Origin: Hemerocallis citrina | Lineage: Eukaryota > Streptophyta > Magnoliopsida > Asparagales > Asphodelaceae | Direction of reading: 5' to 3' | Assembly: GCA_017893485.1 (NCBI GenBank) | Contig: CM030360.1 | Span: forward strand, 19,467,708 to 19,531,707 | Length of the DNA: 64,000 nucleotides | In this document: positions 36,695 to 48,909 of the stretch, piece by piece | Layout: each line of letters opens with the position of its first letter | How positions within the stretch are numbered: position 1 is the stretch's first letter | The notes under the pieces: model-generated | Seen by the model: the letters and a program-made list of their open reading frames with translations, nothing else | What the model was told of the DNA's origin: nothing | Databases searched by the model: none | Translations under genes and position numbers: made by a program

Positions 36695-37260
36695 CGGATC
36701 CTATTAGAATATTGTCCACATATACAAGTACAAAATTATTTTATTTTTCAAATATTTTATCCATTACATATATTCTTAAAATACTCATGGACTATTTCTA
36801 TATCCTAAATGTAATACGTTCCATTCATAAAATCCTTGTGGTATATTGAATGATGTTATTTATTTCGATTCTTCTATTAATTTTACGTGGTAAAACATAT
36901 ATTTGCAATCGAATTTTGATTAAAATTTTCTTGTTCTTACTGTGTTTAGTAGTATCCACATATCTGGTAGTAGATATTTAAATCTTTTAGTATTTTTTAT
37001 TAATTCCTTATAATTTATTACCATTCCAGATTGACCTCTTTTTTCTTCTGAGTATTTTTTTACTGTGAATGCTGGTGATGAATGTGGACTTTGTAATTTT
37101 CTTATGTAATTGTTTTCCATTAGTTCTTTTATAAGTATGTTGAATTGTTCTAAATCTATTGGAGTATATCTTATAGGTCTAACTTTTATTATTTTGTTCA
37201 TATCTATTAGCTCTATATGAGCTGTGGATTTACTTAAGTGTCATTTTGCTAAATGGTCTT
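36695..37260 (-). pseudogene. Endogenous pararetrovirus reverse transcriptase, N-terminal part
   Basis: On the - strand, 37201-36920 is open for 93 residues and includes SPHSSPAFTV, MVINYKEL and a YLLPD block, the hallmarks of caulimovirid RT. Further leftward, in neighbouring frames, come PQGFYEWNV and, at about 36722-36711, YVDN where the family has the catalytic YVDD. Stops and a frame change lie between. The sequence is broken twelve bases beyond the catalytic motif by element I and resumes at 4163. It is a dead copy, described here as remains only. Confidence 0.8.
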
Positions 37261-38420
37261 CTCCATGCAGGTTGTCTTTTTTTTTTGTAAAACTTATTGT
37301 GTAATTATTTCATGGACTTGCTGTATTCTAGTTTTATTTGGCAAATACTGATATTCACCACGCTTGGTTGAAGAAAATCTAATGTGTGGTAAGTCTGTTC
37401 TAGTATAAGGTTGTGTTATTCTAATTGCTACTACTTGGTGTTTACAAGAAGTTGTGAATATAACAGTTCTTTGTGATATAGTCGTAGGATAATATTGTGT
37501 AAAAATTCGTTCCCTAATAATACATCATCCTTCATGTCATCAAATTGGTATATTAATAGTATATTTATGACGTAATTTCTTACTTGTATCATAATATTTT
37601 GTTTGTATTTGTCAAGTATAATGCTTTTTCATGTCAATCCAGTAATTGCTTTTTAATTATTTCCATCTTATTTCCATTTTGGTAATATATTTTCACTGCG
37701 TAAGCTTGTTCTTACTCCAATGTCTATCAAACTGTGGTAGTTTCTTAATTTGTATCATTTGTAAGCAAATTATATTAGCATCTATAATGTATTCTTTATT
37801 GCTCGTAATTGATTCATTTGAGAAATATGCTATTTATTACTATACTTTTATTATTTACTATTATTGTTATTTTATCTTGTATTTAATATGGTTTTACAGT
37901 TGTAATGAAGTGATTTCCTAATAACATCTCATTAACATTGTGTTCTAGATCTACATGTAGATGTAATAGTATTTCATTTCTGCCATTTATTTTTAGTGGT
38001 AATATTAATTTATGGACAATTGGATGCTTATTGTTATAGTAGTCCAAATAGTAATATGAGTTTTCTAATGGTATTAATTCCGTTGTTTTTATATTTGTTT
38101 GTTTAATATGTGAATTTGGCTCTTGTATCCACAAGAGCAATTTGTTTGTTTTATTCACCATTATATCATAGTATTCTATTTCTATCTTAAATTGATTATT
38201 ATTTTGATTATCTAATGTATTTATTATTGGTATTAGTTGTAACGCATGTTGTTTGTTTCTTATTGATAGTGATCTTTTGACAAACATTATTTGTGTTGTT
38301 TTTTCTTTAGAAATTTCTTTTACTTTGTTAAAGTCAAATTCTATATAATTTCGTATGGTCATTTCAGAATTTTCTCTAGCTAGTTTGTATCTTATAATTT
38401 TTCGAGATAGTTGTTTTATT
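37261..38420 (-). pseudogene. Endogenous pararetrovirus protease region
   Basis: A - strand frame of 159 residues (38362-37883) ends in LLGNHF, like the C-terminal block of retropepsins. In a shifted frame near 38142-38113 the active-site block reads LVDTRA, where the family has DTGA, so the protease is inactivated by a substitution and a frameshift. The position between coat protein and RT is as in other caulimovirids. Confidence 0.6.
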
Positions 38421-38973
38421 TTAAAGTTATTTGTATTTATATTATAGCTGTTATCATATTTATTTCATATTCTTCTATTTCATTCTCACTGCTTCCACTA
38501 TCTTTTTCCATTACCTTTATTGTCTAATTTTCACTTCTTTCTGACCATTCTTCTTCATTTTCTACGAGTTCATAGTTTATGTAATACATTTATTCAGTTT
38601 CTTCTCTATGTATTTTACATTTTCTTTCTTCATTTTTATAGGACAGTTTGGTGATATATGTCTTATTTCTCCATATATATAATAATTACATTTTCTTGGA
38701 TTTTTTAGATATTTTTCATCTTTATTTTTTCTCCTGAATTACTTTTTATAGGGTATTCTATATTTCATAAATATTTTTCTATATTTTGGTTTATATTTGT
38801 GCATTTTTCTTTTACATCTTTTTGTATAATTATATCTATTATTACAACCCCAATGATTTGGTTTTGCATCTTCACAACACATTCTTTGTTGATATGTTCT
38901 ATAGTATTTTATAGTTGATCTACCTTCTTGGCATACTTTATGCCTATAATCATTTACAAATTGTGTTCTATAT
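38421..38973 (-). pseudogene. Endogenous pararetrovirus coat protein, basic arm and zinc-knuckle remnant
   Basis: The - strand frame 38999-38739 is Lys/Arg/Tyr-rich (KRCKRKMHKYKPKYRK). About 40-90 bases downstream is KCNYYIYGEIRHISPNC (about 38697-38647), which has the spacing of the caulimovirid coat-protein zinc knuckle but with Tyr at two of the Cys positions. The sequence is interrupted at 38973 by a solo LTR (TATAT duplication) and continues at 41816. Confidence 0.7.
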
Positions 38974-41815
38974 TGTAACACCCCGAATTCCAAATACAAC
39001 TGAATTCGAGATTCTACAGGATCTTTACGCTTCTTTTGTACAATTTTATAAGGAATTTAAAACTTTTCACTTTACATCAGAGTTACATGGAATCTTTACA
39101 CTTTACATTACACAGCGGAAGCAATTTACAACATTATTATATAAAAGTACAACAATATTTGAATAATCTCTAAGCATCAGTTCTCCTTTAATCTTTATCA
39201 AACCATTTTCCCTGCATACAAAACTGTGGGTACGTCAGTTTATTCAACCGACGGAAATTATACACGGCCATCCTCTCTATGCCGGAAACAGTATGACGAT
39301 TCTCATTTCTTAACAAAATCACAAACTTGTTCACAAAACAAAGCTAAAGGGACTATCCTGTTGATGTCATGTCGTGCTGTGCACTTAGTCCTTAATGCAG
39401 TTGTTTTGTTATATGATACTAATGTGCACTTGTTCGGATTCTATGCATTCCATACTACATAGGTCCGAGGACAAGCCCTTAATCGTACTTCATCTTATAG
39501 GGTTCAATTCCTCGCCATGACTTAAACTACTACGGTAACTACGGTAAGTATCCTAGATGTCTTATGATCTACGAGCCCATGTCCAGGCAGTCTGGAGGGG
39601 AGTCCCACGCACTGACATGACGCATCAAGCAGGCAGACTATGGACAATTCAGCCTCCGCCATGGAACAATGGCACCACCCGTAGCCACCAAAACACCCCA
39701 CAAGCGTCGCCACCGGGACGATAATTCTGGAGTAGTGCTCACGCCATGTCATGACGCATCAAGCAGGCAGTCTGTGAATCACTCTCACACCGCCAATCCG
39801 ATGACCCTCATACTCGTGTTTTTCTCTTACTTTCATCACATCTTCACTATGTATCTAGTCCTTAGTTTATTAGAATTATGAACAAAATCAATTCTCTAGA
39901 GTTAGCCTTTCTACTATACCGGTCTTAATTCTTTATTCAACATGACCCAAATCCTGGTCTTTTCATTTCAAATTTCATTTCAATTTATTTCTTTTCCAAT
40001 GCCGGTATGAGGCTTAGCTACACTCTAGTTCTCAATTTCAATTCACAATTACACAAGAATCAAGTATTTCGAACTCATAAGTTCATTTTTCATGATTACA
40101 TCAGGATTTCATTGTCATGTTCATTGCATTCATAATCGTAAAACATTTCATAATTTCAACAGAACAATTCACTTCACTTCATATACAATTTCGTGCAAGG
40201 ACAAATAAAATTTACTTTTCTAAATTGTCACATCCAATCTTCATTCATCCCTTTCAAATAGTATATACATTTATTTTTATCACAAAGCAAAATTAGAATC
40301 TGAGATGTTGAAAAAGAGTCTGGACAGTCGGCTCAAAACATAGCCAGTCGACTGTTCAGCAAAAGAAAAATATTCAAGAAAATGTTTGGAATAGTTGACT
40401 GTTACACATGACCAGTCGGCTGTTCTGCAGTGTTTAAACTCTAAAATACAAATTGCGGGGCAGTCGACTGTTACTCAGACCAGTCGGCTGTTCTGCAGGG
40501 TTTTAAACTCGAAGGATTTTTATAATCAGGTCAGTCGACTGCTACCTATATTCGGTCAACTAATCAGTATTAAAATTTAGAGTATGGAAACGTTTCTTCT
40601 TCCCTTTCGATTAGTACACAACATTTTAGTTAAACTACAATATGTTCATTTATCAACACGAACATGCAACTTTATTTGACTACCATCACCACAAGCATGG
40701 TTTGCTAATTAATGTAGGGATTCTTACGACTAGTATTTTCCACACAACCACGACTTCAAAGAAAATGTATTTTCCATAATCATCATTTTTTCTACAGAGA
40801 TAAACATTTATCCCAATTCAGTATGCTAGATTAAAATAACATAACATTAATCATACCACTTCATTAAGTTCCCCTATTCATTTCATACAATTATACTCAT
40901 GTTCCATTTTCATTTTAATCATAATATTAACAAGGAGTAATATAATGGCATTCATTTATTCTTGCATAATTAGCACAAAACCTAGCATGGTCTCTAATTT
41001 AGAAGTCATGAGAAACACCCACTTTTTTGAAGAAACAAAGAGAAATTCTTTAGAGCTTCCTAGATTGCGATGCACACCTCCTCCTCCCTGCTCCTTGCCA
41101 AAACCGAAGCTTCAAGTTGGGGTTGAATAGCCGGCCTCCAAGGGAACACTCACACTAGAAGCTACTCAATCTTTTTTTCCCCAAAATTCTCAATCTTTTC
41201 TCACTCTAATCTTTTCTCTCTTTAACAAATTTTCTATTGTACTAAGATGAGAAGAAGCTATGGGGTATTTATACATAATTTTGAAGTAGATTGGAGGGCT
41301 AGGATTCAATGGATGGTTATAAAATGGAGGGTTAGGATGAGAGTAAGAGTTATAGTAACCACCCATGTACACAAACCACTCCTATGCACAATCCGGCCCT
41401 ACTTTGTGTGCAATGCACACTACGTGCTCCACACGTGCCACCTAGTACCCTTAATTAAAAGTTTGTACAATTTTAATAAATTAAATTGTTCACATTTTTT
41501 CTCTTCATGACAAGTGTGGCCATTTAATTAATTTATTAAATTGGTGGGGTTCATAAATAGTGGGCTTAGGTTGTGGGCCAAACAACAAAATAGTAATAAA
41601 TTAAAGTGGGCTAAAACAATTAATTAGTGTTTTAGGCTTTTTTTTTTATAGAAAATTAAGCTTTTTAGGAAAATAAAGGAAAGGAAAAATAATTGTTCAT
41701 ACTATTAAAACAGATTTTCTATATAAAAATAAATAAATAATATACCTATGAAATTTTCACGTGCACAACACGTGAAAGCCAATATTTTATTAAAAAGGAA
41801 ATTTAGGGTATTACA
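38974..41815 (-). repeat. Solo LTR of the Tekay/Del-like Gypsy family, copy 2
   Basis: 2842 bp, ends TGTAACACCCCG and GGGTATTACA, perfect duplications TATAT (38969-38973 and 41816-41820). Highly similar to copy 1 at 8726-11744 but about 180 bp shorter through several deletions. TATA box on the - strand near 41272. It contains the same paired palindromes near 40325, 40390, 40461 and 40531. Confidence 0.9.
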
Positions 41816-41820
41816 TATAT

Positions 41821-42995
41821 CCTAAAACATTTATTTCTGGTTTCACTTTCTCATTTATGTATGCCCTATATAGGTTTATACTTCAAGGATCTTTTAGTTC
41901 TAGGAAAAATGAGTTTAAGATTGGAATCTTTTCTTCTTTTGTGAAATAGCTTCTTCGAAATATTTTTTGTATTCACAAGTGTAATTGTCAAAATAACACA
42001 TGTTACATATTTTTAGATTTCTTAGTCTCCATCTTACTTGGTTTTTTCTATATAGACACTAAATTCTATTCTTATTGTTATATCGTAATTTGTAATTATT
42101 TCTTTTAGTTCTAAGATTTGTTGTGCGGAGTATTCTTATGTTCCTTTGTCATCAACTGGTCTTGATTTTCTGATGTTATTTCTCTCTTCTTTTGTTAGTT
42201 CATTCCACCATTTTGTTACTACTCCTATGAAGATTACTCCTATAAATTTTTCGAATGTATTTCCTAAGTGATTTTGTTTAAACCCTACTATTAAGGATGA
42301 TTTTACTCAGTCTTTTATTGTTCTATCTACATCTTTTATATAGTCTAAACCTAGTCAATCTCTAGTTTCTGCTATTTCTTTTTTGTAATGTTCTGTGGGT
42401 TCATATCTTGGGATTTTTTTTCCTTTTTTCCCCGAATGATTGTTGTCTCTACTTTGGCATTTCCATGGTATATGACTAGGATAAGGTCTTTTATTAGGTG
42501 GTGGTTTTAAATATTTGTAAATATTAGTTGTATTTTCTTTAGGTTTTGTTATAGTATTGTCTTCTTCTTAATCCCTTTTTTTTTTCTTGGTTTGTTATAT
42601 TTAGATTCCTTAAGGACTTTTCTACTTCCTCTTAATTAAAATTTGTCATTAAATCTTCTATTTATAAAATATTTATATTTTGTTTTGTTATAGCTTTTAA
42701 CTCTTTTATAACTTCGTATGTTATGTCTAATTCTTCCTCGTGTCATCTGTTATATATTTACTTAATTATTTTATGTTCTTATTTATAATTTTAATTCTTC
42801 ACTTATATCTCTTACAATTTTCTATGCCATTGTAATTTTTCTCTAATTCTTGGATATTTATCATATTAGTTTCTAATCCTAATTTTGAAGTTAATTTATA
42901 TATTAATGGTTCTACTTTTGAAATATTTCCCATTCCAACTTAATTCTTATACTTTAATATCTTGTTTGCTAGTAGGTGTTGGTCATACCAACTTA
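41821..42995 (-). pseudogene. Endogenous pararetrovirus coat protein core
   Basis: On the - strand, in broken frames, about 42330-42180 reads GNTFEKFIGVIFIGVV followed by TKWWNELTKEERNNI. About 41990-41940 reads LKICNMCYFDNYTCEYKKYF, resembling the coat-protein core of Caulimovirus-type viruses. The upstream part (42960-42800) is another open piece that I cannot assign. It is interrupted by a MITE at 42996 and by stops. Confidence 0.6.
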
Positions 42996-43742
42996 GAGCA
43001 TCTGTAGTCCTTAAGCTAAAAATTTTCAAATTTTGGCTTTTAGAAATAGGAATTTTGAGTTGGGCTGTAGTCGTTGAAACCCAAAATTTGGTTCAACGGT
43101 GGATGATCGTTTTATTTTTCAATCTCAGACGTTGGTTAAAAAAAATCCGAAACATTTATATAAATTTTTTTTGTATACATACTAACACATAATAATTCTT
43201 ATAGGCCCATTCCATCTCATCCTTTGATCAATCAAACCAATCTCAGATTAACTTTTATGCATAGATAATCCTATAGGGTATAATCTATAGAAATTAAATT
43301 GACCAAATTGGGGGAAAATTTTTGGGACACAACATGATGTTGCGTCCTTGGTTTTTTTCCATTTTTTTAATTTTTAATATTCTTGCGTCTGATTGATTCA
43401 GCCGATTTTTTTTTGGTTAGATGCAAAATGATTTTGCGTCCAACATATTTCTTTTTAAAAAAAAATTGATCCCACGTAAGATCATCTTGCGTCTGACCTA
43501 TTTTATTTTTTTAAAATTTATTCATCAAACGCAAAATCATTTTATGTCCAGGACAATTTTTTCAGAACGGACGCAAGAAGATCTTGCGATTTCTATATTT
43601 GAGGATTTCCTATATTTTCTCTCAAATATAGACGGTTACTGTAGCATTTTTTCCAAATTTTGAAAATATAGGGAACGATTACAGGGTGTTGTTCCCTATA
43701 TTTTCCAAATTTTGGGGAAAAAGGGAACGACCACATATGCTC
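42996..43742. mobile_element. MITE with PIF/Harbinger-like ends and reiterated palindromes
   Basis: 747 bp with inverted ends GAGCATCTGTAGTCCTT and AACGACCACATATGCTC. Flanking triplets are TTA and GTA, an imperfect 3-bp duplication. The interior repeats a palindromic word of the type ACGCAAAATGATTTTGCGTC about six times. No transposase. Its ends match those of the MITE at 51725-52499. Confidence 0.65.
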
Positions 43743-44547
43743 GTACTTCTTCATTTCTGTAATCTAATATCTTGTATGCTATTTTTTTGTATTTCTTTGG
43801 GTAACTTTTCAGCTATTCTATTTGTTATTATTAAATATTTTGATATTTCTTTATCGGTTATATGTTTACTTTCTGTTATCTTTTATCAGCTTGTCTTATT
43901 TTAAATTTTGAGAGGTCTAAGTTGCTTTATTTTTGTGTGTTCTCCGGTTTAAATAAATTATGTAATTGGGTTTAGAAATAATTAGATTTGAGAAATGGGT
44001 TGTATGTAAAATTTTATTTTAAATTATTTTAATAAGTGGATTAGTTCGGTAAATAATTTTGGAAGTGGTAGGTATGGTATATATTTTTGGAAAGTGAGTC
44101 AGTGAGGTAACTTACTCACATTTTTCAGTGACTGAAAATGTACGGAATTATCTGCGTTAACTCCTTAATGCATGGATGTTTCTCACAATTTACTCTTTAG
44201 ATGTGCATTCGTAGTACGCTAGAATTACTGGTTTCTATGATATTCTAAATTAAAACCATTAACAGGCCCTCTCTTCGTTCACTTTCAGTCTTTTATATTC
44301 AAGTACACTCAAAAACATTCTTTCATTCATTGCTTGCTTACCTGATGGAACATGATAATTCTCTCTGTTAATTTCAAATATTCATGAATCATCCTCGTTT
44401 AGATAATGGATCTATATTTGTGTTTCTTCTTAATTATCATTGAAATTTTACATTTGTACGGGCAATGTTATTATAATTATTATTTTTTGATAATAATAAT
44501 TATAACAATGTTCAATACAGTCTACAGACAATGAAAGTTCTGGGCAA
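43743..44547. other. Tail of the viral remnant and intergenic DNA upstream of GGT
   Basis: 43743-43930 on the - strand holds an open Lys/Ile-rich stretch continuing the viral segment. From about 43930 to 44547 I see no gene or repeat; it should include distal promoter sequence of GGT. Confidence 0.4.
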
Positions 44548-44557
44548 TCATACACAG

Positions 44558-44817
44558 GAATTTTTTCCCAACCTGCCCTACTTTTTTAAAGTTTTTTCCA
44601 AATTGTCCTACTTTTTTTTAAAAATTTCCAAACCATCTCACTCGGTCTTTGAAAGACCGAGTTTAATTAAAATTAACTCGGTCTTTGAAAAACCGAGTTA
44701 GTTTTAATTAAACTCGGTATTTCAAAAACCGAGTGGGATGGTTTGAAAATTTAAAAAAATAAGTAGGGTAGTTTGGAAAAAACTTTCAAAAAGTGGGGGC
44801 AGTTTGGGAAAAAATTC
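44558..44817. mobile_element. Foldback MITE with 10-bp target duplication, directly upstream of GGT
   Basis: 260 bp that fold almost end to end (GAATTTTTTCCCAA to TTGGGAAAAAATTC), with three CTCGGT/ACCGAG palindromes in the middle. Perfect 10-bp duplications TCATACACAG flank it (44548-44557 and 44818-44827), which suggests a Mutator-type non-autonomous element. It sits 49 bp from the GGT TATA box. Confidence 0.85.
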
Positions 44818-44865
44818 TCATACACAGTCCATACATTAGTGGGTCCTACTCCTACCGAATTGTTC

Positions 44866-44874
44866 TATAAAAGG
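44866..44874 (+). promoter_or_regulatory. TATA box of GGT
   Basis: TATAAAAGG lies 68 bp before the GGT start codon, placing transcription start near 44897 and giving a 5' UTR of about 40 bases. Confidence 0.7.
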
Positions 44875-44933
44875 ACCTTAACATGCAGCGGATTCTCCAC
44901 ACAGCAACCAGAAGGAGGTACTTCTCTCGTAGC

Positions 44934-44943
44934 ATGGCTGGTG

Positions 44944-44984
<41 letters not shown>

Positions 44985-47900
44985 ACACACAGACACATAT
45001 TAGCTATGTAAGCACAACACTTCAAGTTCAAAGTAGTAGAATATATTATATTTATTTAACTACGTACGTACGTATCATATGAGACTCGCAATTGCAAACT
45101 AGCTTGCACACATGTCCAATAAGCTGGAGAAAAATATAATTACTTACTAAATTAAATAAAGTATTATTGTTTACTGGTCCAGAGATATGTTTGTAGTCGC
45201 ACAAGAACTTACTGCTAACCTCGTACATGACTCCATGACAACTTGTACAAGGGATGTGACTGGGATCATTTACATGCACGACCACAAAGCAAAAGTTGAC
45301 ATTGAGATGTAAGCTAGAATATTTCAATAAAGTGAAAAAAAGATATTACCGCTTTGTGAGTAGGAGGAAGAGAACCAAATCTTATTCATCTCATTTTCTC
45401 ATCTTATTCTCATATTTATTTTTATTATATTCTTAATTAGATTCCTCCCTCTTTGGTGCTTCACAAGGGATCAATTATTTTTCTGCTTTGAGAAATAGGG
45501 AATGAATTTGAGACCTTATTGATTGTCATGTTGGTATAATTCAATGGTGTGATCTGCAGGATTCTTAGCTCGTGGTTTTCTTCTAATTGGAATCAGTTAC
45601 TTTGATAGTTGATAAATTCATTATTTCAACTTATTTTACTTTGATAGTTGTGCAAACTTTAAAATGGTGTTACTTTATGTAAGCTATTTAAAGTAATCAT
45701 TAATTCTGCTGCTTTTTATTTTTTTTGTTGTTAGCAACAGAAAATTAATAAAAGAATATAAAGAACTTATACGTAAAATATAGAGATGCTATTTTAAGGG
45801 ACTAACATATCATTTTGAACAGTATTTTTTTAAAAAAAATGTGAATTTGATCAACATGATTTGAAACTCAAATGTGTGAAAAATATTTAGTGTATAAGGG
45901 AGCTTTTTGAGAAAAAAATGGCATCAAATCTTAAGACGGTATGGCAGATGAAAAGAGATTGAGGAAATTGTGGCATGGATTTGAAAGAAAAATATAAAAA
46001 ATAAAAAATAACTTGACTTAAAATATTTGTATGCATCAAATCTTAAGACGGTTTTGAAGAAAGTAGTGAATGGTTCACTATTTTTTTGTGTATCTAAGAG
46101 GATCCCAATCCGTATGTAGAACTATACTTACAGAACTCATAATCAAGCAAATACTGCCTTCCTATTTTTAAAGAGGAAACAGTTGACTACAGACACAATT
46201 AATGAGATAGACCCTCTCTCCAGTCTCCATACATATTGCATCAAAGAAATAATTTTGCATGTGCTGGGCGCTTCCACTCACAAAAGTAACAATGCATTAA
46301 TTGTTTTGTGCAGCTCCATCGTCATTCTTGTGGCTAGTCATTGAAGTATTCTTGCTAGTACTACTGCTTCCCGTTTCAGTTCGGGCTGTAAGAATTCCCC
46401 CAAGCCCAAATCTAAGACCAAGCCCAAGTCCCGGTCAAAGTCCAAGTCGAATTCTAAGCTCTTTACCCGGTCAAAGCCCAAGTCCTAGTGTACTTCCTAC
46501 GATAATATCCGATATTGTAGTTCGAAACGCTGCAGTTGCCGCTGATGACGGTCGATGCTCTATAGTTGGGAAGGATGTGCTGGAAGAAAATGGTAATGCA
46601 GTGGATGCAGCTGTGGCCACTGCATTGTGCTTGGGTGTGGTTAGTGCTGCATCAAGCGGTATCGGTGGAGGCGCCTTCATGGTAATAAGGTTGGCAAATG
46701 GGACTACTACAGCCCTTGACATGAGGGAACGAGCTCCACAGAAAACCACTCCGGTATTAATTATATATCTCTGCAACTACAAACATATGATATATTACAG
46801 CTACAATTTTTTATGCTCGTATTTGCTAAATAATCATGCACCCTAACATTACTAATTTTAACTGTACTCATCTTTGTATATCTGCAAGGAGATTATCGGA
46901 GAGTCATGTCTGCCCCTCGTTTTATGGAAAAACTATAAGCACCGATCGATCTCCTGGGAAAAAGAATTTTCTATTTAAAATTGGTAGACATGAATGAGTA
47001 AACATATATATTATTTTCCACAAACTGCTTAGTTTTGAAGTACATGCACATATATATATATAAGTGCTTAAATGAATGGGCTCGGTTATATATGATCAAT
47101 ATGTCATTTATAGCCAAATCTAATTATATATCATAGCATTTCCATTGGTAATTTTCAAGAACACAAGTAACAGAATAAACAACTGATACAATTCATAGTG
47201 GCAGCTGGTGCTATCTGATCAATTATTTTGTTGGTTTTATTTTCATTTAAATTGTTATCCGGCCCGAAGACTCAAATTCATGACAAACTAGATCTATGTT
47301 ATCAGAATAATAATCCAGACCTTTCGTAGCTATGTAAACATATATATCTTGTTTTCTCATGCAGGATATGTACAATGCTGATCCTGAAGCAAAAGTTAGT
47401 GGACCACTCTCAATTGCCATTCCAGGCGAACTCAAGGGCTATTATAAGGCATGGAACGAGTACGGCAGTGGCAATGTAACCTGGTCAAGGCTTTTTCAAC
47501 CAGCTATTGATTTTGCAAGAAATGGATTCACCATATCCGAGTATCTCCATGGTGAAATGCTTCTCCAGAATTCATGTATCTTCAATGACACAGGACTTAG
47601 AAGTGTGTATACGAAAGGAAATCAACTACTAAAGGCCCATGATATGTGCAAAAATGAGAAGCTCGCAGATACACTGTCAACAATTGCAGAAAAGGGACCT
47701 AGTGTGTTGTATGGTGGTGAGATAGGGAGCAATCTAGTTCAAGACATTCAAAACGCAAAAGGGATACTCACTATGGACGACTTGAACAATTATGAGGTTA
47801 TAGTTAGGCAACCTCTAAATGTAAGTGTCTTTGGGCCGGACTCGGGGCTGGAAGTCCTCACCATGCCTCCCCCTTCATCTGGTGGAGCCTCATTCATAAT

Positions 47901-48840
47901 GGTAAATATATCTATCTAGCTGTGTGACTACGTACACTGCTATATATTAATGTTCTACATAAAATGGGGATCGATCGAAATATTATATACTTACAATTAA
48001 GAGTGATCAATATGTGTTTTTCATGTATATATATATTAACACGCGCGCAGATGCTGAACATTCTTCAAAGCTATGGAATTCCCGATGAAGTTGTTGGTGA
48101 CCTTGGACGTCATCGGTTTCTTGAAGCATTGAAACATGTGTTTGCAATGAGAATGAATCTTGGAGATCCGGATGATAACAAAAATGCAGGAACAATTCAG
48201 GAAGTCCTCGACGATATGCTCGATCCTAGGGTTGGTAGTTATGTCAGGAATCTTATAAGCGATTATCAGACATATGATGATCCTCGGGTCTATGGTGACA
48301 GGTAAAATTCTTACCAAAAATTGCATCCAAGTTCTCTTGTTTTATATAATATCCATGCTTTATTTGAAGATTATTCTAAATATAATATTGGCTTATATTT
48401 TACAAATTAATAATATTATTGCTAATTATCCGAAACTAATATGTATTAATTTCAGATGGGCTCCGATTCCTGGTGACGGAACCACTCACATTAGCATTAT
48501 CGATGAGCAAAAAAATGCTGTTGCTTTAACTAGCACAATAAACTATCATTTTGGATCATGTTTTATGTCACCGAGTACTGGAATATTGTTGAATAATCAA
48601 ATGGACGATTTCTCTTCCCCAACTGACTACTACTCATCAGAGAATATTTATCATCTACCTGTAGCTCCTGCTAATTATATTGAAGCAAACAAGACACCAT
48701 TATCATCTATGACACCCACAATTGTTCTCAAGGTATTTATTTATTTATTTTGACTCAAAATATAGCAAAATGCCATCTAATTTCTTATTATGTAAGCGAG
48801 TGAAATGTTTCAAAACAGAATCTGCCGTACGTATCTCAAA

Positions 48841-48909
<69 letters not shown>

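Noticed and set aside
38915..39462. Plus-strand frames at 38915-39462 and their near-copies at 8649-9214 as a conserved gene pair
   Set aside because: The similarity is explained by both lying in copies of the same solo LTR.
46301..46313. Start of GGT at a TTG codon at 46301
   Set aside because: The 13 bases before CTCCATCG are a splice acceptor (TTTTGTGCAG). A proper ATG in phase lies in the small exon at 44934.
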